Assembly: GCA_003645555.1 (NCBI GenBank)
Contig: QNFN01000010.1
Span: forward strand, 1-15,556
Origin: Gammaproteobacteria bacterium
Lineage (GTDB): Bacteria > Pseudomonadota > Gammaproteobacteria > QNFN01
Reading direction: 5' to 3'
Length of the DNA stretch: 15,556 nt
Shown here: positions 7,328-15,017 of the stretch, in pieces
Position numbering within the stretch: the first letter of the stretch is position 1
Layout: every line of letters begins with the position of its first letter
Notes under the pieces: model-generated
Database searches by the model: none
Seen by the model: the letters and a program-made list of their open reading frames with translations, nothing else
Told to the model about the DNA's origin: nothing
Program-made: the position numbers and the translations under genes

Positions 7328-8935
7328 CTACATCCTGAAGATGCCGAACCTGGTCGGCTCGACCGGGGCATTGAGTGCCGCGGACAGACCCAGACCGAGT
7401 ACCGTGCGGGTGTCGGCCGGGTCGATGATGCCATCATCCCAGAGCCGTGCGCTGGCGTAGTACGGGGGGCCCTGGGTCTCGTACTGCTCGCGGATCGGCG
7501 TCTTGAACGCCTCCTCCTCCTCGGCCGACCAACTCTCGCCACGCAGTTCCATGGCGTCACGTTTGACCTGCCCCAGCACGTTGGCCGCCTGGTCGCCGCC
7601 CATCACCGAAATGCGTGCGTTGGGCCACATCCACAGAAAACGCGGGCTGTAGGCGCGCCCGCACATACCGTAGTTACCGGCACCGAAACTGCCACCGAGG
7701 ATCAGCGTGAGTTTGGGCACCCTGGTGCTGGCCACCGCGGTGACCATTTTTGCTCCATCCTTGGCGATACCACCCGCCTCGTACTTGGAACCGACCATAA
7801 AACCGGTGACGTTCTGCAGGAAGATCAGCGGAATGCCGCGCTGGCTGCAGAGTTCAATGAAATGTGCCCCCTTCTGTGCCGACTCGGAGAAGAGGATGCC
7901 GTTGTTGGCGATGATGCCGACCGGGTAGCCGTAGAGGTGGGCGAAGCCGCAGACCAGCGTAGTGCCGTAGAGTTGCTTGAACTCGTCGAACTCCGAACCG
8001 TCAACGACGCGGGCGATCACCTCACGCACATCGTAGGGCTTGCGAGTGTCGCCCGGAACCAGGCCGTAGAGATCACTGGCCGGGTATATCGGTTCACGTA
8101 CTTCGTGAACTTTTACGTTTAAGTTTTTGATTATATTAAGATTAGATACGATTTTTCGTGCAATCCCCAATGCATGCGAATCGTTCAGCGCGTAATGATC
8201 GGTGACTCCCGAGGTGCGCGAGTGAACGTCGGCACCACCCAGGTCCTCGGCACTGACCACCTCGCCAGTGGCCGCCTTCACCAGTGGTGGACCGCCGAGG
8301 AAAATAGTCCCCTGGTTGCGGACGATAACGCTCTCGTCGGACATCGCCGGCACGTAGGCGCCACCGGCCGTGCACGAACCCATCACCACCGCCACCTGCG
8401 GGATGCCGGCCGCCGACATGTTGGCCTGGTTGTAGAAGATGCGCCCGAAATGATCGCGGTCGGGGAAGACCTCGTCCTGGGTCGGCAGGTTGGCCCCGCC
8501 GGAATCGACCAGATAAATGCACGGCAGCCGGCAGGCCGCGGCAATTTCCTGCGCTCGCAAGTGCTTTTTGACCGTCAGCGGGAAGTAGCTGCCACCCTTA
8601 ACCGTCGCATCGTTGGCGACGATCATGCACTCCTGTCCGGCGACACGACCGATGCCGGTGATGACACCGGCGGCGGCGACATCCTTGGAGTACATGTCCC
8701 AGGCGGCCAGTTGCGACAACTCGAGAAACGGCGAGCCAACGTCGAGCAGCATGCGGACACGATCGCGTGGCAACAGCTTGCCGCGGGCCAAGTGCTTTTT
8801 GTTAGTGCGTCGGCCGCCACCGAGAGCCACCTGGGCCACCTTGGCACGCAGGTCATCGACCAACTCACGCATGTGCACGACATTGGCCTGCGCCGCCGCC
8901 GAGCGCATGTCGAGAGAGGTCTTGAGTGTCGTCAT
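7328..8935 (-). CDS. liuB: 3-methylcrotonyl-CoA carboxylase, beta (carboxyltransferase) subunit
   Basis: A 535-residue crotonase-fold carboxyltransferase, typical MCC-beta length. It moves the carboxyl group from LiuD biotin to 3-methylcrotonyl-CoA, giving 3-methylglutaconyl-CoA. Visible family signatures are SGGANLP (145-151), the N-lobe oxyanion/acyl-CoA loop [16 protein letters not shown] (186-201), [17 protein letters not shown] (209-225), QNVTGFMVG (374-382) and the C-lobe biotin-side loop [16 protein letters not shown] (414-429). The [18 protein letters not shown] region favours methylcrotonyl- over propionyl-CoA carboxylase. It begins 8 nt after the liuA stop and ends 15 nt before liuD, consistent with one operon; the upstream ribosome site is weak, so coupling to liuA is likely. 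Residues about 260-279 are encoded by AT-rich codons unlike the rest of the gene, though the frame stays open. Confidence 0.96.
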   Translation of the reverse strand: MTTLKTSLDMRSAAAQANVVHMRELVDDLRAKVAQVALGGGRRTNKKHLARGKLLPRDRVRMLLDVGSPFLELSQLAAWDMYSKDVAAAGVITGIGRVAGQECMIVANDATVKGGSYFPLTVKKHLRAQEIAAACRLPCIYLVDSGGANLPTQDEVFPDRDHFGRIFYNQANMSAAGIPQVAVVMGSCTAGGAYVPAMSDESVIVRNQGTIFLGGPPLVKAATGEVVSAEDLGGADVHSRTSGVTDHYALNDSHALGIARKIVSNLNIIKNLNVKVHEVREPIYPASDLYGLVPGDTRKPYDVREVIARVVDGSEFDEFKQLYGTTLVCGFAHLYGYPVGIIANNGILFSESAQKGAHFIELCSQRGIPLIFLQNVTGFMVGSKYEAGGIAKDGAKMVTAVASTRVPKLTLILGGSFGAGNYGMCGRAYSPRFLWMWPNARISVMGGDQAANVLGQVKRDAMELRGESWSAEEEEAFKTPIREQYETQGPPYYASARLWDDGIIDPADTRTVLGLGLSAALNAPVEPTRFGIFRM

Positions 8936-8943
8936 CAGCAGGC

Positions 8944-10113
8944 TCAGCCGGTCTCACCGAACAGCTCGCGGCCGATCAGCATGCGCCGGATCTCGCTGGT
9001 GCCGGCACCTATTTCATACAGCTTGGCATCGCGTAGCAGGCGCCCGGTCGGATACTCGTTGATGTAGCCGTTGCCGCCGAGGCACTGGATCGCCTCGAGC
9101 GCCATCCAGGTCGCCCTCTCGGAAGCGTAGAGAATCGCACCGGCGGCATCCTTGCGCGTGGTCTCTCCACGATCACACGCCTTGCCGACAGCGTAGACGT
9201 AGGCGCGGCAGGCGTTCTGTGTCGTATACAGGTCGGCCAGCTTGCCCTGCATCAACTGGAAGGTGCCGATCGGGCGGCCGAACTGCTCACGTTCGTGCAA
9301 ATACGGCACAACCACGTCCATACACGCCTGCATGATGCCGAGTGGCCCGGCAGCGAGCACCGCGCGCTCGTAGTCGAGACCGCTCATCAGCACGTTGACC
9401 CCGCTACCAACGCTGCCAAGAACGTTTTCCTCTGGAACTTCGCAATCCTGGAACACCAGTTCACAGGTGTTGGAGCCGCGCATGCCGAGCTTGTCGAGCT
9501 TCTGCGCCGTGGAAAATCCGGGCATCCCCTTTTCGATGATGAACGCGGTCAAGCCGCGTGAACCAGCATCGGGGTCGGTCTTGGCGTAGACCACCAGTGT
9601 GTCGGCATCGGGGCCGTTGGTGATCCACATCTTGGTGCCGTTGAGCACGTAACGGTCGCCACGCTTGTCGGCGCGGGTGCGCATCGAGACGACGTCTGAA
9701 CCGGAACCTGCCTCACTCATCGCCAGCGCGCCGACATGCTCGCCGCTGATCAGTTTCGGCAGGTAGTTCTGTTTCTGCGCCTCGTTGCCGTTGCGCCGGA
9801 TCTGGTTGACGCAGAGATTGGAATGGGCGCCATAGGAGAGACCCACCGAGGCCGAGGCCCGGCTGATCTCCTCCATGGCGATCATGTGCTCGAGATAGCC
9901 CATACCGGCCCCGCCGTACTGCTCCTCGGCGGTGACACCAAGCAGACCCATGTCGCCGAACTTGCGCCACAGGTCGACCGGAAATTCGTTGTCACGGTCG
10001 ATCGCCTCGGCACGGGGGGCGATCTCGTCATCGGCAAAAGCACGGACGGCATCGCGCAGCATGTCGGCCGTCTCGCCGAGGTCAAAGTTCAGCGTCGGGT
10101 AGTGGCTGCTCAC
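8944..10113 (-). CDS. liuA: Isovaleryl-CoA dehydrogenase
   Basis: A 389-residue FAD enzyme that oxidises isovaleryl-CoA to 3-methylcrotonyl-CoA, the first committed step after leucine transamination and decarboxylation; electrons go to ETF. Family assignment rests on the catalytic base: Glu249 in [13 protein letters not shown] sits at the isovaleryl-type position (Glu254 in the human enzyme), while the general acyl-CoA dehydrogenase base is missing, with Ala370 in [10 protein letters not shown]. Also visible are [11 protein letters not shown] (131-141), [10 protein letters not shown] (162-171), [12 protein letters not shown] (275-286) and [16 protein letters not shown] (343-358). The start is GTG at 10111-10113, backed by a strong GGAGG at 10119-10123. 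It is the first gene of the liuA-liuB-liuD-aacS series, about 105 nt downstream of a LiuR-like palindrome. Confidence 0.96.
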   Translation of the reverse strand: MSSHYPTLNFDLGETADMLRDAVRAFADDEIAPRAEAIDRDNEFPVDLWRKFGDMGLLGVTAEEQYGGAGMGYLEHMIAMEEISRASASVGLSYGAHSNLCVNQIRRNGNEAQKQNYLPKLISGEHVGALAMSEAGSGSDVVSMRTRADKRGDRYVLNGTKMWITNGPDADTLVVYAKTDPDAGSRGLTAFIIEKGMPGFSTAQKLDKLGMRGSNTCELVFQDCEVPEENVLGSVGSGVNVLMSGLDYERAVLAAGPLGIMQACMDVVVPYLHEREQFGRPIGTFQLMQGKLADLYTTQNACRAYVYAVGKACDRGETTRKDAAGAILYASERATWMALEAIQCLGGNGYINEYPTGRLLRDAKLYEIGAGTSEIRRMLIGRELFGETG

Positions 10114-10123
10114 GAAATCCTCC
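10114..10123 (-). promoter_or_regulatory. Strong ribosome binding site selecting a GTG start for liuA
   Basis: GGAGG (complement of 10119-10123) lies 5 nt before GTG (10111-10113). No in-frame ATG nearby has a comparable site, so the GTG start is preferred. Confidence 0.75.
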
Positions 10124-10218
10124 GGGTGGCCGGTCGTCTGCTGCCGGCGCGTATTGTTGTGTCGTGGTAGTCGCGGCGGACCGCCGTAACGCCGCTGTCA
10201 ATCTACCGCAAACTCCCG

Positions 10219-10234
10219 TTGACGTAAACGTCAA
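10219..10234. promoter_or_regulatory. LiuR-like operator palindrome
   Basis: TTGACGT-AA-ACGTCAA is a perfect 7-bp inverted repeat around a 2-bp centre, 105 bp upstream of the liuA start. From memory, MerR-family LiuR, which controls branched-chain amino acid catabolism in Gamma- and Betaproteobacteria, binds TTnACGTnnACGTnAA-type sites, and this fits well. It is the only such perfect site I found in the window. No liuR gene is present here, so the regulator would be encoded elsewhere. MerR-type promoters carry the operator in a long 19-20-bp spacer; I could not identify the flanking hexamers with certainty. Confidence 0.7.
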
Positions 10235-10388
10235 TACACTGCCGCAAGCTGTAACATGAGTCGGGTAATGGGATTCGGGTTATCTGCCTCGTCCCGCGAA
10301 GGAGGGTCGGTGACCACGTATCCGTCCCGACCCGCCTGACATAGCATGAGACACGACCTGCCAACCCACACGGTTCCGGCACCACTAA

Positions 10389-10547
10389 GGAACCTCTGAT
10401 TAAGTCTGGACGAAGTAGATGGTGATTCAGAATGTTCAGATTTGAGGCGCAAATCACACGCAATAGCAAGCTATTGTGAAGAATTGCAACGAAAAAGCTG
10501 GATATTCTGGGCGCCAGATACGAGTTCATGACTTGATCAGAGGTTCC
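10389..10547. mobile_element. MITE type A, copy 2 (159 bp)
   Basis: Terminal inverted repeats are GGAACCTCTGATTAAGTC (10389-10406) and GACTTGATCAGAGGTTCC (10530-10547), 17 of 18 paired. Flanking CTAA at 10385-10388 and 10548-10551 is a clean 4-bp target duplication. It is the same element as 3101-3260. It ends 20 bp before the PqiA-like ATG, so any promoter for that gene lies within or left of the element. Confidence 0.92.
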
Positions 10548-10567
10548 CTAACCGACCGAGGTTCTCC

Positions 10568-11215
10568 ATGTCTTCTGTACGCGATCTCACCCTGGTCACG
10601 GTCATCATCATTGCGATGGCCCTGCTCTACCCTGGCCTGACCCGCCCGGTACTGACCCTGACCGGCACCATCGACAAGGCCGACATGGTGGAGATAGGCA
10701 TCGACCTGCTGGCCGGCGAGGAAGAAGGGACTCGCAAACGCCAACTGGTAACCGGTCTCTCGGGCCTGTTCGGGTTCGACCGGGTCGAGGGTGAAATGGT
10801 GGTCTACCAGAAGACGCGGTCGATCCTCGGGACCGTGCAGGAACTGGCCCGTACCGGTAATAGCGGTGTCGCCTTCCTGATCGTCCTGTTCAGCGTGGTG
10901 ATCCCGCTGAGCAAGCTGCTGTTGCAATTCACCACCCTGCTGTTACGCAACTCCACGGCGCGCCGGTGGCTGGAACAGGTGATCGCCGCCGTGAGCAAGT
11001 GGTCGATGGCCGATGTCTTCGTCATGGCCCTGATCGTTGCCTATCTGGCCGGCAGCGCCTCGGAGCAGATGGGCGACCTCATGACCATGGACGCGCACCT
11101 CGGGCAAGGCTTCTACTGGTTCCTCGGCTACTGCCTCTTCTCCATCGCTTCCACGGTACTGGTCAACGGTAGCAACAGCGTTCGCCGAAAGATCGATCCG
11201 CAACCGAGCGGCTAA
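10568..11215 (+). CDS. PqiA-family (paraquat-inducible protein A-like) inner-membrane protein, single domain
   Basis: 215 residues with about four membrane segments: 7-25, 101-123, 147-164 and 181-199. A periplasmic region of roughly 70 residues follows the first. The family signature is visible as a proline/lysine in the second segment (VVIPLSKLLL, 110-119) and the SKWSMADVFVMALIVAYL stretch (143-160). Classical PqiA has two such domains and works with PqiB/PqiC in lipid transport between membranes; this protein has one domain and no MCE (PqiB/MlaD-like) partner in the window, so its role is unknown. Start is ATG at 10568 with GAGG 6 nt upstream. It is the only plus-strand gene here, divergent from liuA and convergent with nosL. 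A MITE lies just upstream and another begins directly after its TAA stop. Confidence 0.75.
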   Translation: MSSVRDLTLVTVIIIAMALLYPGLTRPVLTLTGTIDKADMVEIGIDLLAGEEEGTRKRQLVTGLSGLFGFDRVEGEMVVYQKTRSILGTVQELARTGNSGVAFLIVLFSVVIPLSKLLLQFTTLLLRNSTARRWLEQVIAAVSKWSMADVFVMALIVAYLAGSASEQMGDLMTMDAHLGQGFYWFLGYCLFSIASTVLVNGSNSVRRKIDPQPSG

Positions 11216-11354
11216 CAGGCTGTTGAAATTCGCTCAAATGAGTGCGAGACAAGGAAAAATGGGCCGATAAAGCGCAGTTTACTGGGGTAAACGGGCATTT
11301 TGAGGCCAATTTTGACACCGAATCGTGCCAGCTGAGTAGAATTTCAACAGCCTG
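11216..11354. mobile_element. MITE type B (139 bp) between convergent stop codons
   Basis: Terminal inverted repeats CAGGCTGTTGAAATTC (11216-11231) and GAATTTCAACAGCCTG (11339-11354) match perfectly over 16 bp. A central stem, GTTTAC-TGGG-GTAAAC (11277-11292), and further inverted segments make it a long foldable hairpin. The flanks are CTAA (11212-11215) and CTAG (11355-11358), compatible with a 4-bp CTAR target duplication carrying one change. It contains no gene. Lying tail-to-tail between the PqiA-like gene and nosL, it probably works as a bidirectional transcription stop. It is unrelated in sequence to the type A MITEs; CAGGCTGTTGAAA ends are common in proteobacteria, but I do not assign a parent family. 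Confidence 0.88.
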
Positions 11355-11981
11355 CTAGTGTGGCTTGCTGTCGGGTGCGTGACCCGTCGCCTGGTCGCCG
11401 CTCATGCCCTCTTTCCTGTCAGCCATCGACGCCATGGCGTCGTGTCCCGTGCCGTGCCCCTGCATTTGAAGTGCCGGAGTCGCAACTTCTCCGAGTATGT
11501 AGTCGTGCGGGATGGCATCGAGACGCACCACCTGCCCGCCGAAGCTGGCGGCAAAGGCTTCCGCCGCGGGCGCGGAGACAAACGGCACGGCCTCGGGCGC
11601 GCCCATGCCACCGGTCCGTTTGCTGCCGAGCACGTACCAGGCTTGTTGTGCATCCATCCAGGTCGAGTCGTCAGGATTCTCCCAGGCGGTATCACTCATG
11701 TCATTGACGTAAAAGGCCGTGATGTTCTTCGGCTCTTCGGGCAACAGAGTGAAAGCGATGCCATCGCGTACCGAACTGAACCAGAACGGCTCGGACCGGC
11801 CGGTGACGAAAATCTGTGCTTTCGGCCCTTGGTGGTCGGCGACGATCATCTGACAGTAGCGCCCGACGGCATCACGCGTTATCGGCGCGGCCTTGGGTAC
11901 CGCGGCCAGCCGTTCGGCCTCACCACAGGCCGCCAACAAAACGGAGGTGATCAGCAGGATACAAGTCAGTGCGACTCTCAT
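11355..11981 (-). CDS. nosL: NosL copper-binding outer-membrane lipoprotein
   Basis: A 208-residue lipoprotein with a signal peptide at 1-18 and lipobox LLAAC, so lipidation is expected at Cys19. The NosL copper motif CxM is visible in RYCQMIVADH (Cys43, Met45), with NDMSDTAWENP (93-103) and the RTGGMGA segment containing Met126. NosL binds Cu(I) in the periplasm and supplies copper to NosDFY for the nitrous oxide reductase centres. Odd point: the C-terminus (about 173-208) is a Met/His-rich tail beyond the core fold, with M173, H176, H180, M183, M186, M193, H201 and H208. Its ATG overlaps the nosY stop (ATGA), showing translational coupling. Its TAG stop lies within CTAG at the edge of a MITE. 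It is the last gene of the visible nos operon. Confidence 0.93.
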   Translation of the reverse strand: MRVALTCILLITSVLLAACGEAERLAAVPKAAPITRDAVGRYCQMIVADHQGPKAQIFVTGRSEPFWFSSVRDGIAFTLLPEEPKNITAFYVNDMSDTAWENPDDSTWMDAQQAWYVLGSKRTGGMGAPEAVPFVSAPAAEAFAASFGGQVVRLDAIPHDYILGEVATPALQMQGHGTGHDAMASMADRKEGMSGDQATGHAPDSKPH

Positions 11982-12805
11982 AGTTCCATCCTTTGGAAAC
12001 GGACCACGGTCAGGCCGAGCGGCACAGCCACCCAGCCGAGCAGCAGCGCGACCAGCATCACCGGCTGAAAACCCGCCGCACGGCCAGCCTCGGCCATGCC
12101 CGCAAGCAGGCTGACGGCCTCGGTCCCGGTCAAGTTGATAATGCGATAGATGTCCGTCGGGTTGGCCAGCAGCAGTGCGGCGACCAGCTCGGGTGACAAG
12201 CGCTGTCCGGTGTCGACCAGCAGCATCCCCAACAGGCCGAGGTCATAAAGCACCACGAACAGCAACCACAGTGTGACGGCCACGCCGGCGGCCGTCGCCC
12301 GCTCCCTGACCAGCGCGCTGATCAGGTAGCCAAGGGCGATGAAAGCACTGCCAAGCAGCCAGGAACTCGCCATCAGCACCAGGTAGGCAGTCCAGCTCTC
12401 CGCATCGGCGCCACCGGTGAACTGCAACACCAGGCCGGCGCCGCCATAACCGACCAACAGCGCGGCGAGCAGGATCAGGCTGTGGCCAAGGAACTTGCCG
12501 ACCACAACCTGCCAGCGGGCCACCGGGTAGGTCAGCAGCAGCAGCAGAGTGCCGCGTTCGAGTTCGCCAACCAGGGCGTCGAATGCCAGCATCAGCGCGA
12601 TCAGCGGCAGCAGGTAAACGGTCAGGCTGGCCAGGCTGGCGACGGTGATATTCATCGGCGTCGCCTGCACGGTACCGGACGGTGCCGAGCCGAGCAGCGC
12701 CAGCGACAGGGCGAGCGCCGCCAGCAGCAGGATGATGGCGGCGACCCAGCGGTTACGCAGGCCGTCGCGGATTTCATTGCCGGCAAGAATGACCAGGGCC
12801 CTCAT
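11978..12805 (-). CDS. nosY: NosY, membrane subunit of the NosFY ABC transporter
   Basis: A 275-residue integral membrane protein with six predicted helices: about 20-40, 56-79, 104-127, 140-163, 172-193 and 248-269. The ELERGTLLLLLTYPVARW segment (81-98) is typical of ABC-2-type permeases of the NosY/CcmB-like class. It pairs with NosF (ATPase) and NosD to form NosDFY, which is needed to assemble the copper centres of nitrous oxide reductase in the periplasm. ATGA overlaps join it to both nosF (12802-12805) and nosL (11978-11981), consistent with stoichiometric, coupled translation. Identity rests on fold and operon position together. Confidence 0.93.
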   Translation of the reverse strand: MRALVILAGNEIRDGLRNRWVAAIILLLAALALSLALLGSAPSGTVQATPMNITVASLASLTVYLLPLIALMLAFDALVGELERGTLLLLLTYPVARWQVVVGKFLGHSLILLAALLVGYGGAGLVLQFTGGADAESWTAYLVLMASSWLLGSAFIALGYLISALVRERATAAGVAVTLWLLFVVLYDLGLLGMLLVDTGQRLSPELVAALLLANPTDIYRIINLTGTEAVSLLAGMAEAGRAAGFQPVMLVALLLGWVAVPLGLTVVRFQRMEL

Positions 12806-13728
12806 TGTGGACCGTCCCCCGCAGAGTAGTGGGCGTAGACCTCACTGAGCCCCGGCGTGTGGATCTCGACGTCGTGCACCGCCGGACGCAGGTCGGCAAG
12901 GCGGGTGACGATGTCGAGCTTGTCGCCACCGAGACAGGAGAGCTCGAGAGTCTGGTTGTTGATGTGATCGAGGTGCAGCCCTCCGCCGATGCGCTCGGCG
13001 ACCCCATTAGCTTCGCCGACGCCGGTAACCACGCGGATTCGTACCGGCAGACCCGCCTTCTCGCGCAGCTCGGCCAGTGGACCGAAGGCGACCAGACGCC
13101 CCTGGCGCAGGATGGCGACGCGGTCGCTACGTGCCTCGATTTCGGTCAGCGCGTGCGACGAAATCAGGGCACAGCCACCCTCCTCCTGATGTTGCCTGAC
13201 CCGTTGGTAGAAAGTCTCGCGCAATACCGGGTCGAGGCCGGTCGTTGGTTCGTCGAGCAGCAGCACGTGTGGCGTGCCCAGCAGTGCCTGGGCCAGGCCG
13301 AGGCGTTGGCGCATGCCCTTGGAGTAGGTGCTGACACGGCGGCGTGCCGCCTCGCCCAGTCCCACTTCGGCAAGCAGCCGATCACAGGTGCCGACGGCAA
13401 CGCCCTTGAGGCGCGCATAGAAACGCAGCACCTCGCGCCCGCTCATGGCCGTGTGGAACATGACGTTCTCGGGCAGAAAGCCGATGTCGGCTCCGAGCCC
13501 CTTGCCGAGCAGGTGGGTCGGATCGGCACCGTTGACACGGATGCGGCCATGGCAAGGGCGGGTCAGCCCGAGCAGCAGTTTCATCAGTGTGGTCTTGCCG
13601 GCCCCGTTGTGACCGAGCAGCGCGACGCACTCGGCTTGCCCCACAGCCAACGAGACCTCGTGCAGCACCTCGTGGGCACCGTACCGTTTGCTGACGCGGT
13701 CGAGTTCGATGCTAGCCTTGAAGGCCAT
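12802..13728 (-). CDS. nosF: NosF, ATP-binding subunit of the NosFY ABC transporter
   Basis: A 308-residue cytoplasmic ATPase. Walker A is GHNGAGKTT (39-47), the signature is YSKGMRQR (135-142), Walker B is VLLLDE (155-160) followed by PTTGLDP, and the switch histidine is His192 in ISSHALTE. GFLPEN (83-88) stands at the Q-loop position. ATP hydrolysis by NosF drives NosDFY-dependent copper-site maturation of NosZ. Start choice: an upstream TTG at 13731 is in frame, but the ATG at 13726-13728 has AAGGA about 8 nt upstream and is preferred. The gene overlaps the 3' end of nosD by 17 nt and shares ATGA with nosY. All ATPase residues are intact. Confidence 0.95.
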   Translation of the reverse strand: MAFKASIELDRVSKRYGAHEVLHEVSLAVGQAECVALLGHNGAGKTTLMKLLLGLTRPCHGRIRVNGADPTHLLGKGLGADIGFLPENVMFHTAMSGREVLRFYARLKGVAVGTCDRLLAEVGLGEAARRRVSTYSKGMRQRLGLAQALLGTPHVLLLDEPTTGLDPVLRETFYQRVRQHQEEGGCALISSHALTEIEARSDRVAILRQGRLVAFGPLAELREKAGLPVRIRVVTGVGEANGVAERIGGGLHLDHINNQTLELSCLGGDKLDIVTRLADLRPAVHDVEIHTPGLSEVYAHYSAGDGPQ

Positions 13729-15013
13729 CAACCATGTCCTTGAAAGTGAACTCCGGTTCAGCCATCAGCGGAGCCAGATCGACCACGCCACCGGGATAAA
13801 GTGGTGGGAACGCCGACTGCGCCCAGCGCACCAGGTGGACCGCCGGGCTGTTCAGCAGCAGCTTGGCCAACGGGTGACGCCAGACCAGCTGGTCGACCAG
13901 GTCATTCGGCCGGTAAACCCGGTCACTGATGCCGTCGCCGTCGAGATCGAAGGCCGGGTTGTCACTCCAGTAGTTGCCGCGACCGCCTTCGGACCATTCG
14001 ATGTGGCGCGTCCCGACATACTTCACCTGGGTGCGGTTGCCGATGAAGGCGTTGCCGACAATGGTATTCTGTTCCGAACCGGCGGTGAAATGGATGCCAA
14101 TGCTGCAACCCTCGAAACGGTTGCCATCGAAACGATTGTGGTTGGCGTTGTAGATGAAGACGCACTTTTCGGCACCACCGCTGACCTCGTTGCCACTGAC
14201 CTGCGACTCGTTTGCATAGTTCATCAGCAGGCCGTGGTCGCGATCACCCAGGGAGCGGTTGCCGGTCACGATCAGGCGATGGGAGAACATCAGCGCGAAT
14301 CCCAGGTGGTTGCCACGCGACACGTTGCCCGAGATTTCGCTGTCGTTGGCATACATGTAGTGGACGCCGAAACGGACCCCCTCAAGGCGGTTGTTGGTGA
14401 AGCGGTTGTGGCGGCTGACGTTGACGAAGATGCCATCACGCCCCAGGCGAATAAGGTTGTCATCGACCACCGAACCGGGCGCATTCCACAGCTGCACGCC
14501 GTTACCGCGCTCGCTCATCGGCAGGTCGTCGCGACCGATGATGGTATTGCCACGAACCACGGCGTCATGCGGTCCCTTGAGATTGACACCGATCAGATTG
14601 CGTTCGAGGCGGTTGTTCTCGATCACCGCCCCGGTGGCCCGGTCACTGACGTAGACCGCACCGTCCTCGCACGACAGGCAGTCACCCGAGCCGACGATGG
14701 TCACGCCGGTCAGACGTGTGTCCGGCGCGGCCAGTGTGACGACGCGTCCCTGGCCACCACCGTCGAGCAGCGTGCCACTCTCACCGACCAGTGCCAGTGG
14801 CTTATCAACAATGAAATTTCCCGAATAGGTGCCATGGCCGAGGCGCAGCGTGTCGCCCGCCTCGGCCATGGCAATGGCCTGTTGCAACGTGCCTGCCCCA
14901 GGTGGCACCACGCGCTCCGCCGCCCCGGCTGGCGAGGTGGAGAGCACCGCGGCAAGGCCGGCGACCGGGATAATCCCGGCCACCAGCTCACCGATGCCAC
15001 GCAGAAAAGGCAT
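13712..15013 (-). CDS. nosD: NosD, periplasmic beta-helix copper-delivery protein
   Basis: 433 residues. The N-terminus (about 1-32) is a Sec-type signal peptide ending ...SPAGAA. The body is a right-handed parallel beta-helix built from repeats with asparagine ladders, for example IENNRLERN (131-139), VVRGNTIIG (152-160), FTNNRLEG (205-212), EISGNVSRGN (226-235), QVSGNEVSGG (271-280) and RFDGNRFEG (294-302). The C-terminal region carries GRGNYWSDNPAFDLDGDGISD (about 345-364), the family signature. NosD receives copper from NosL and, powered by NosFY, delivers it to NosZ. Four cysteines outside the signal (C112, C115, C284, C303) include a CxxC. It starts 4 nt after the nosZ stop and overlaps nosF by 17 nt. 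Confidence 0.95.
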   Translation of the reverse strand: MPFLRGIGELVAGIIPVAGLAAVLSTSPAGAAERVVPPGAGTLQQAIAMAEAGDTLRLGHGTYSGNFIVDKPLALVGESGTLLDGGGQGRVVTLAAPDTRLTGVTIVGSGDCLSCEDGAVYVSDRATGAVIENNRLERNLIGVNLKGPHDAVVRGNTIIGRDDLPMSERGNGVQLWNAPGSVVDDNLIRLGRDGIFVNVSRHNRFTNNRLEGVRFGVHYMYANDSEISGNVSRGNHLGFALMFSHRLIVTGNRSLGDRDHGLLMNYANESQVSGNEVSGGAEKCVFIYNANHNRFDGNRFEGCSIGIHFTAGSEQNTIVGNAFIGNRTQVKYVGTRHIEWSEGGRGNYWSDNPAFDLDGDGISDRVYRPNDLVDQLVWRHPLAKLLLNSPAVHLVRWAQSAFPPLYPGGVVDLAPLMAEPEFTFKDMVDGLQG

Positions 15014-15017
15014 TAGC

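Larger units (their letters stand above)
10114..10567. other. 454-bp divergent intergenic region between liuA and the PqiA-like gene
   Basis: No gene is supported; the open frames here overlap repeats and have no recognisable product. It contains the liuA ribosome site (10114-10123), a 16-bp LiuR-like palindrome (10219-10234), a weak 7-bp stem with a 16-nt loop (GGGTCGG at 10304-10310, CCGACCC at 10327-10333), a MITE (10389-10547) and a GAGG ribosome site at 10558-10561 for the rightward gene. I could not assign -35/-10 hexamers with confidence in either direction. Confidence 0.7.

Noticed and set aside
6908..8122. Long plus-strand open frame across liuD and liuB
   Set aside because: It is a shadow of two well-identified carboxylase genes on the other strand, with no domain of its own.
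10203..10529. Minus-strand open frame (108 codons) in the liuA/PqiA-like gap
   Set aside because: It overlaps the MITE and the LiuR-like palindrome, has no recognisable domain and no clear ribosome site.
13688..15016. Long plus-strand open frame opposite nosD
   Set aside because: It is antisense to nosD, whose signal peptide and beta-helix repeats are clear; long antisense frames are expected in GC-rich DNA.
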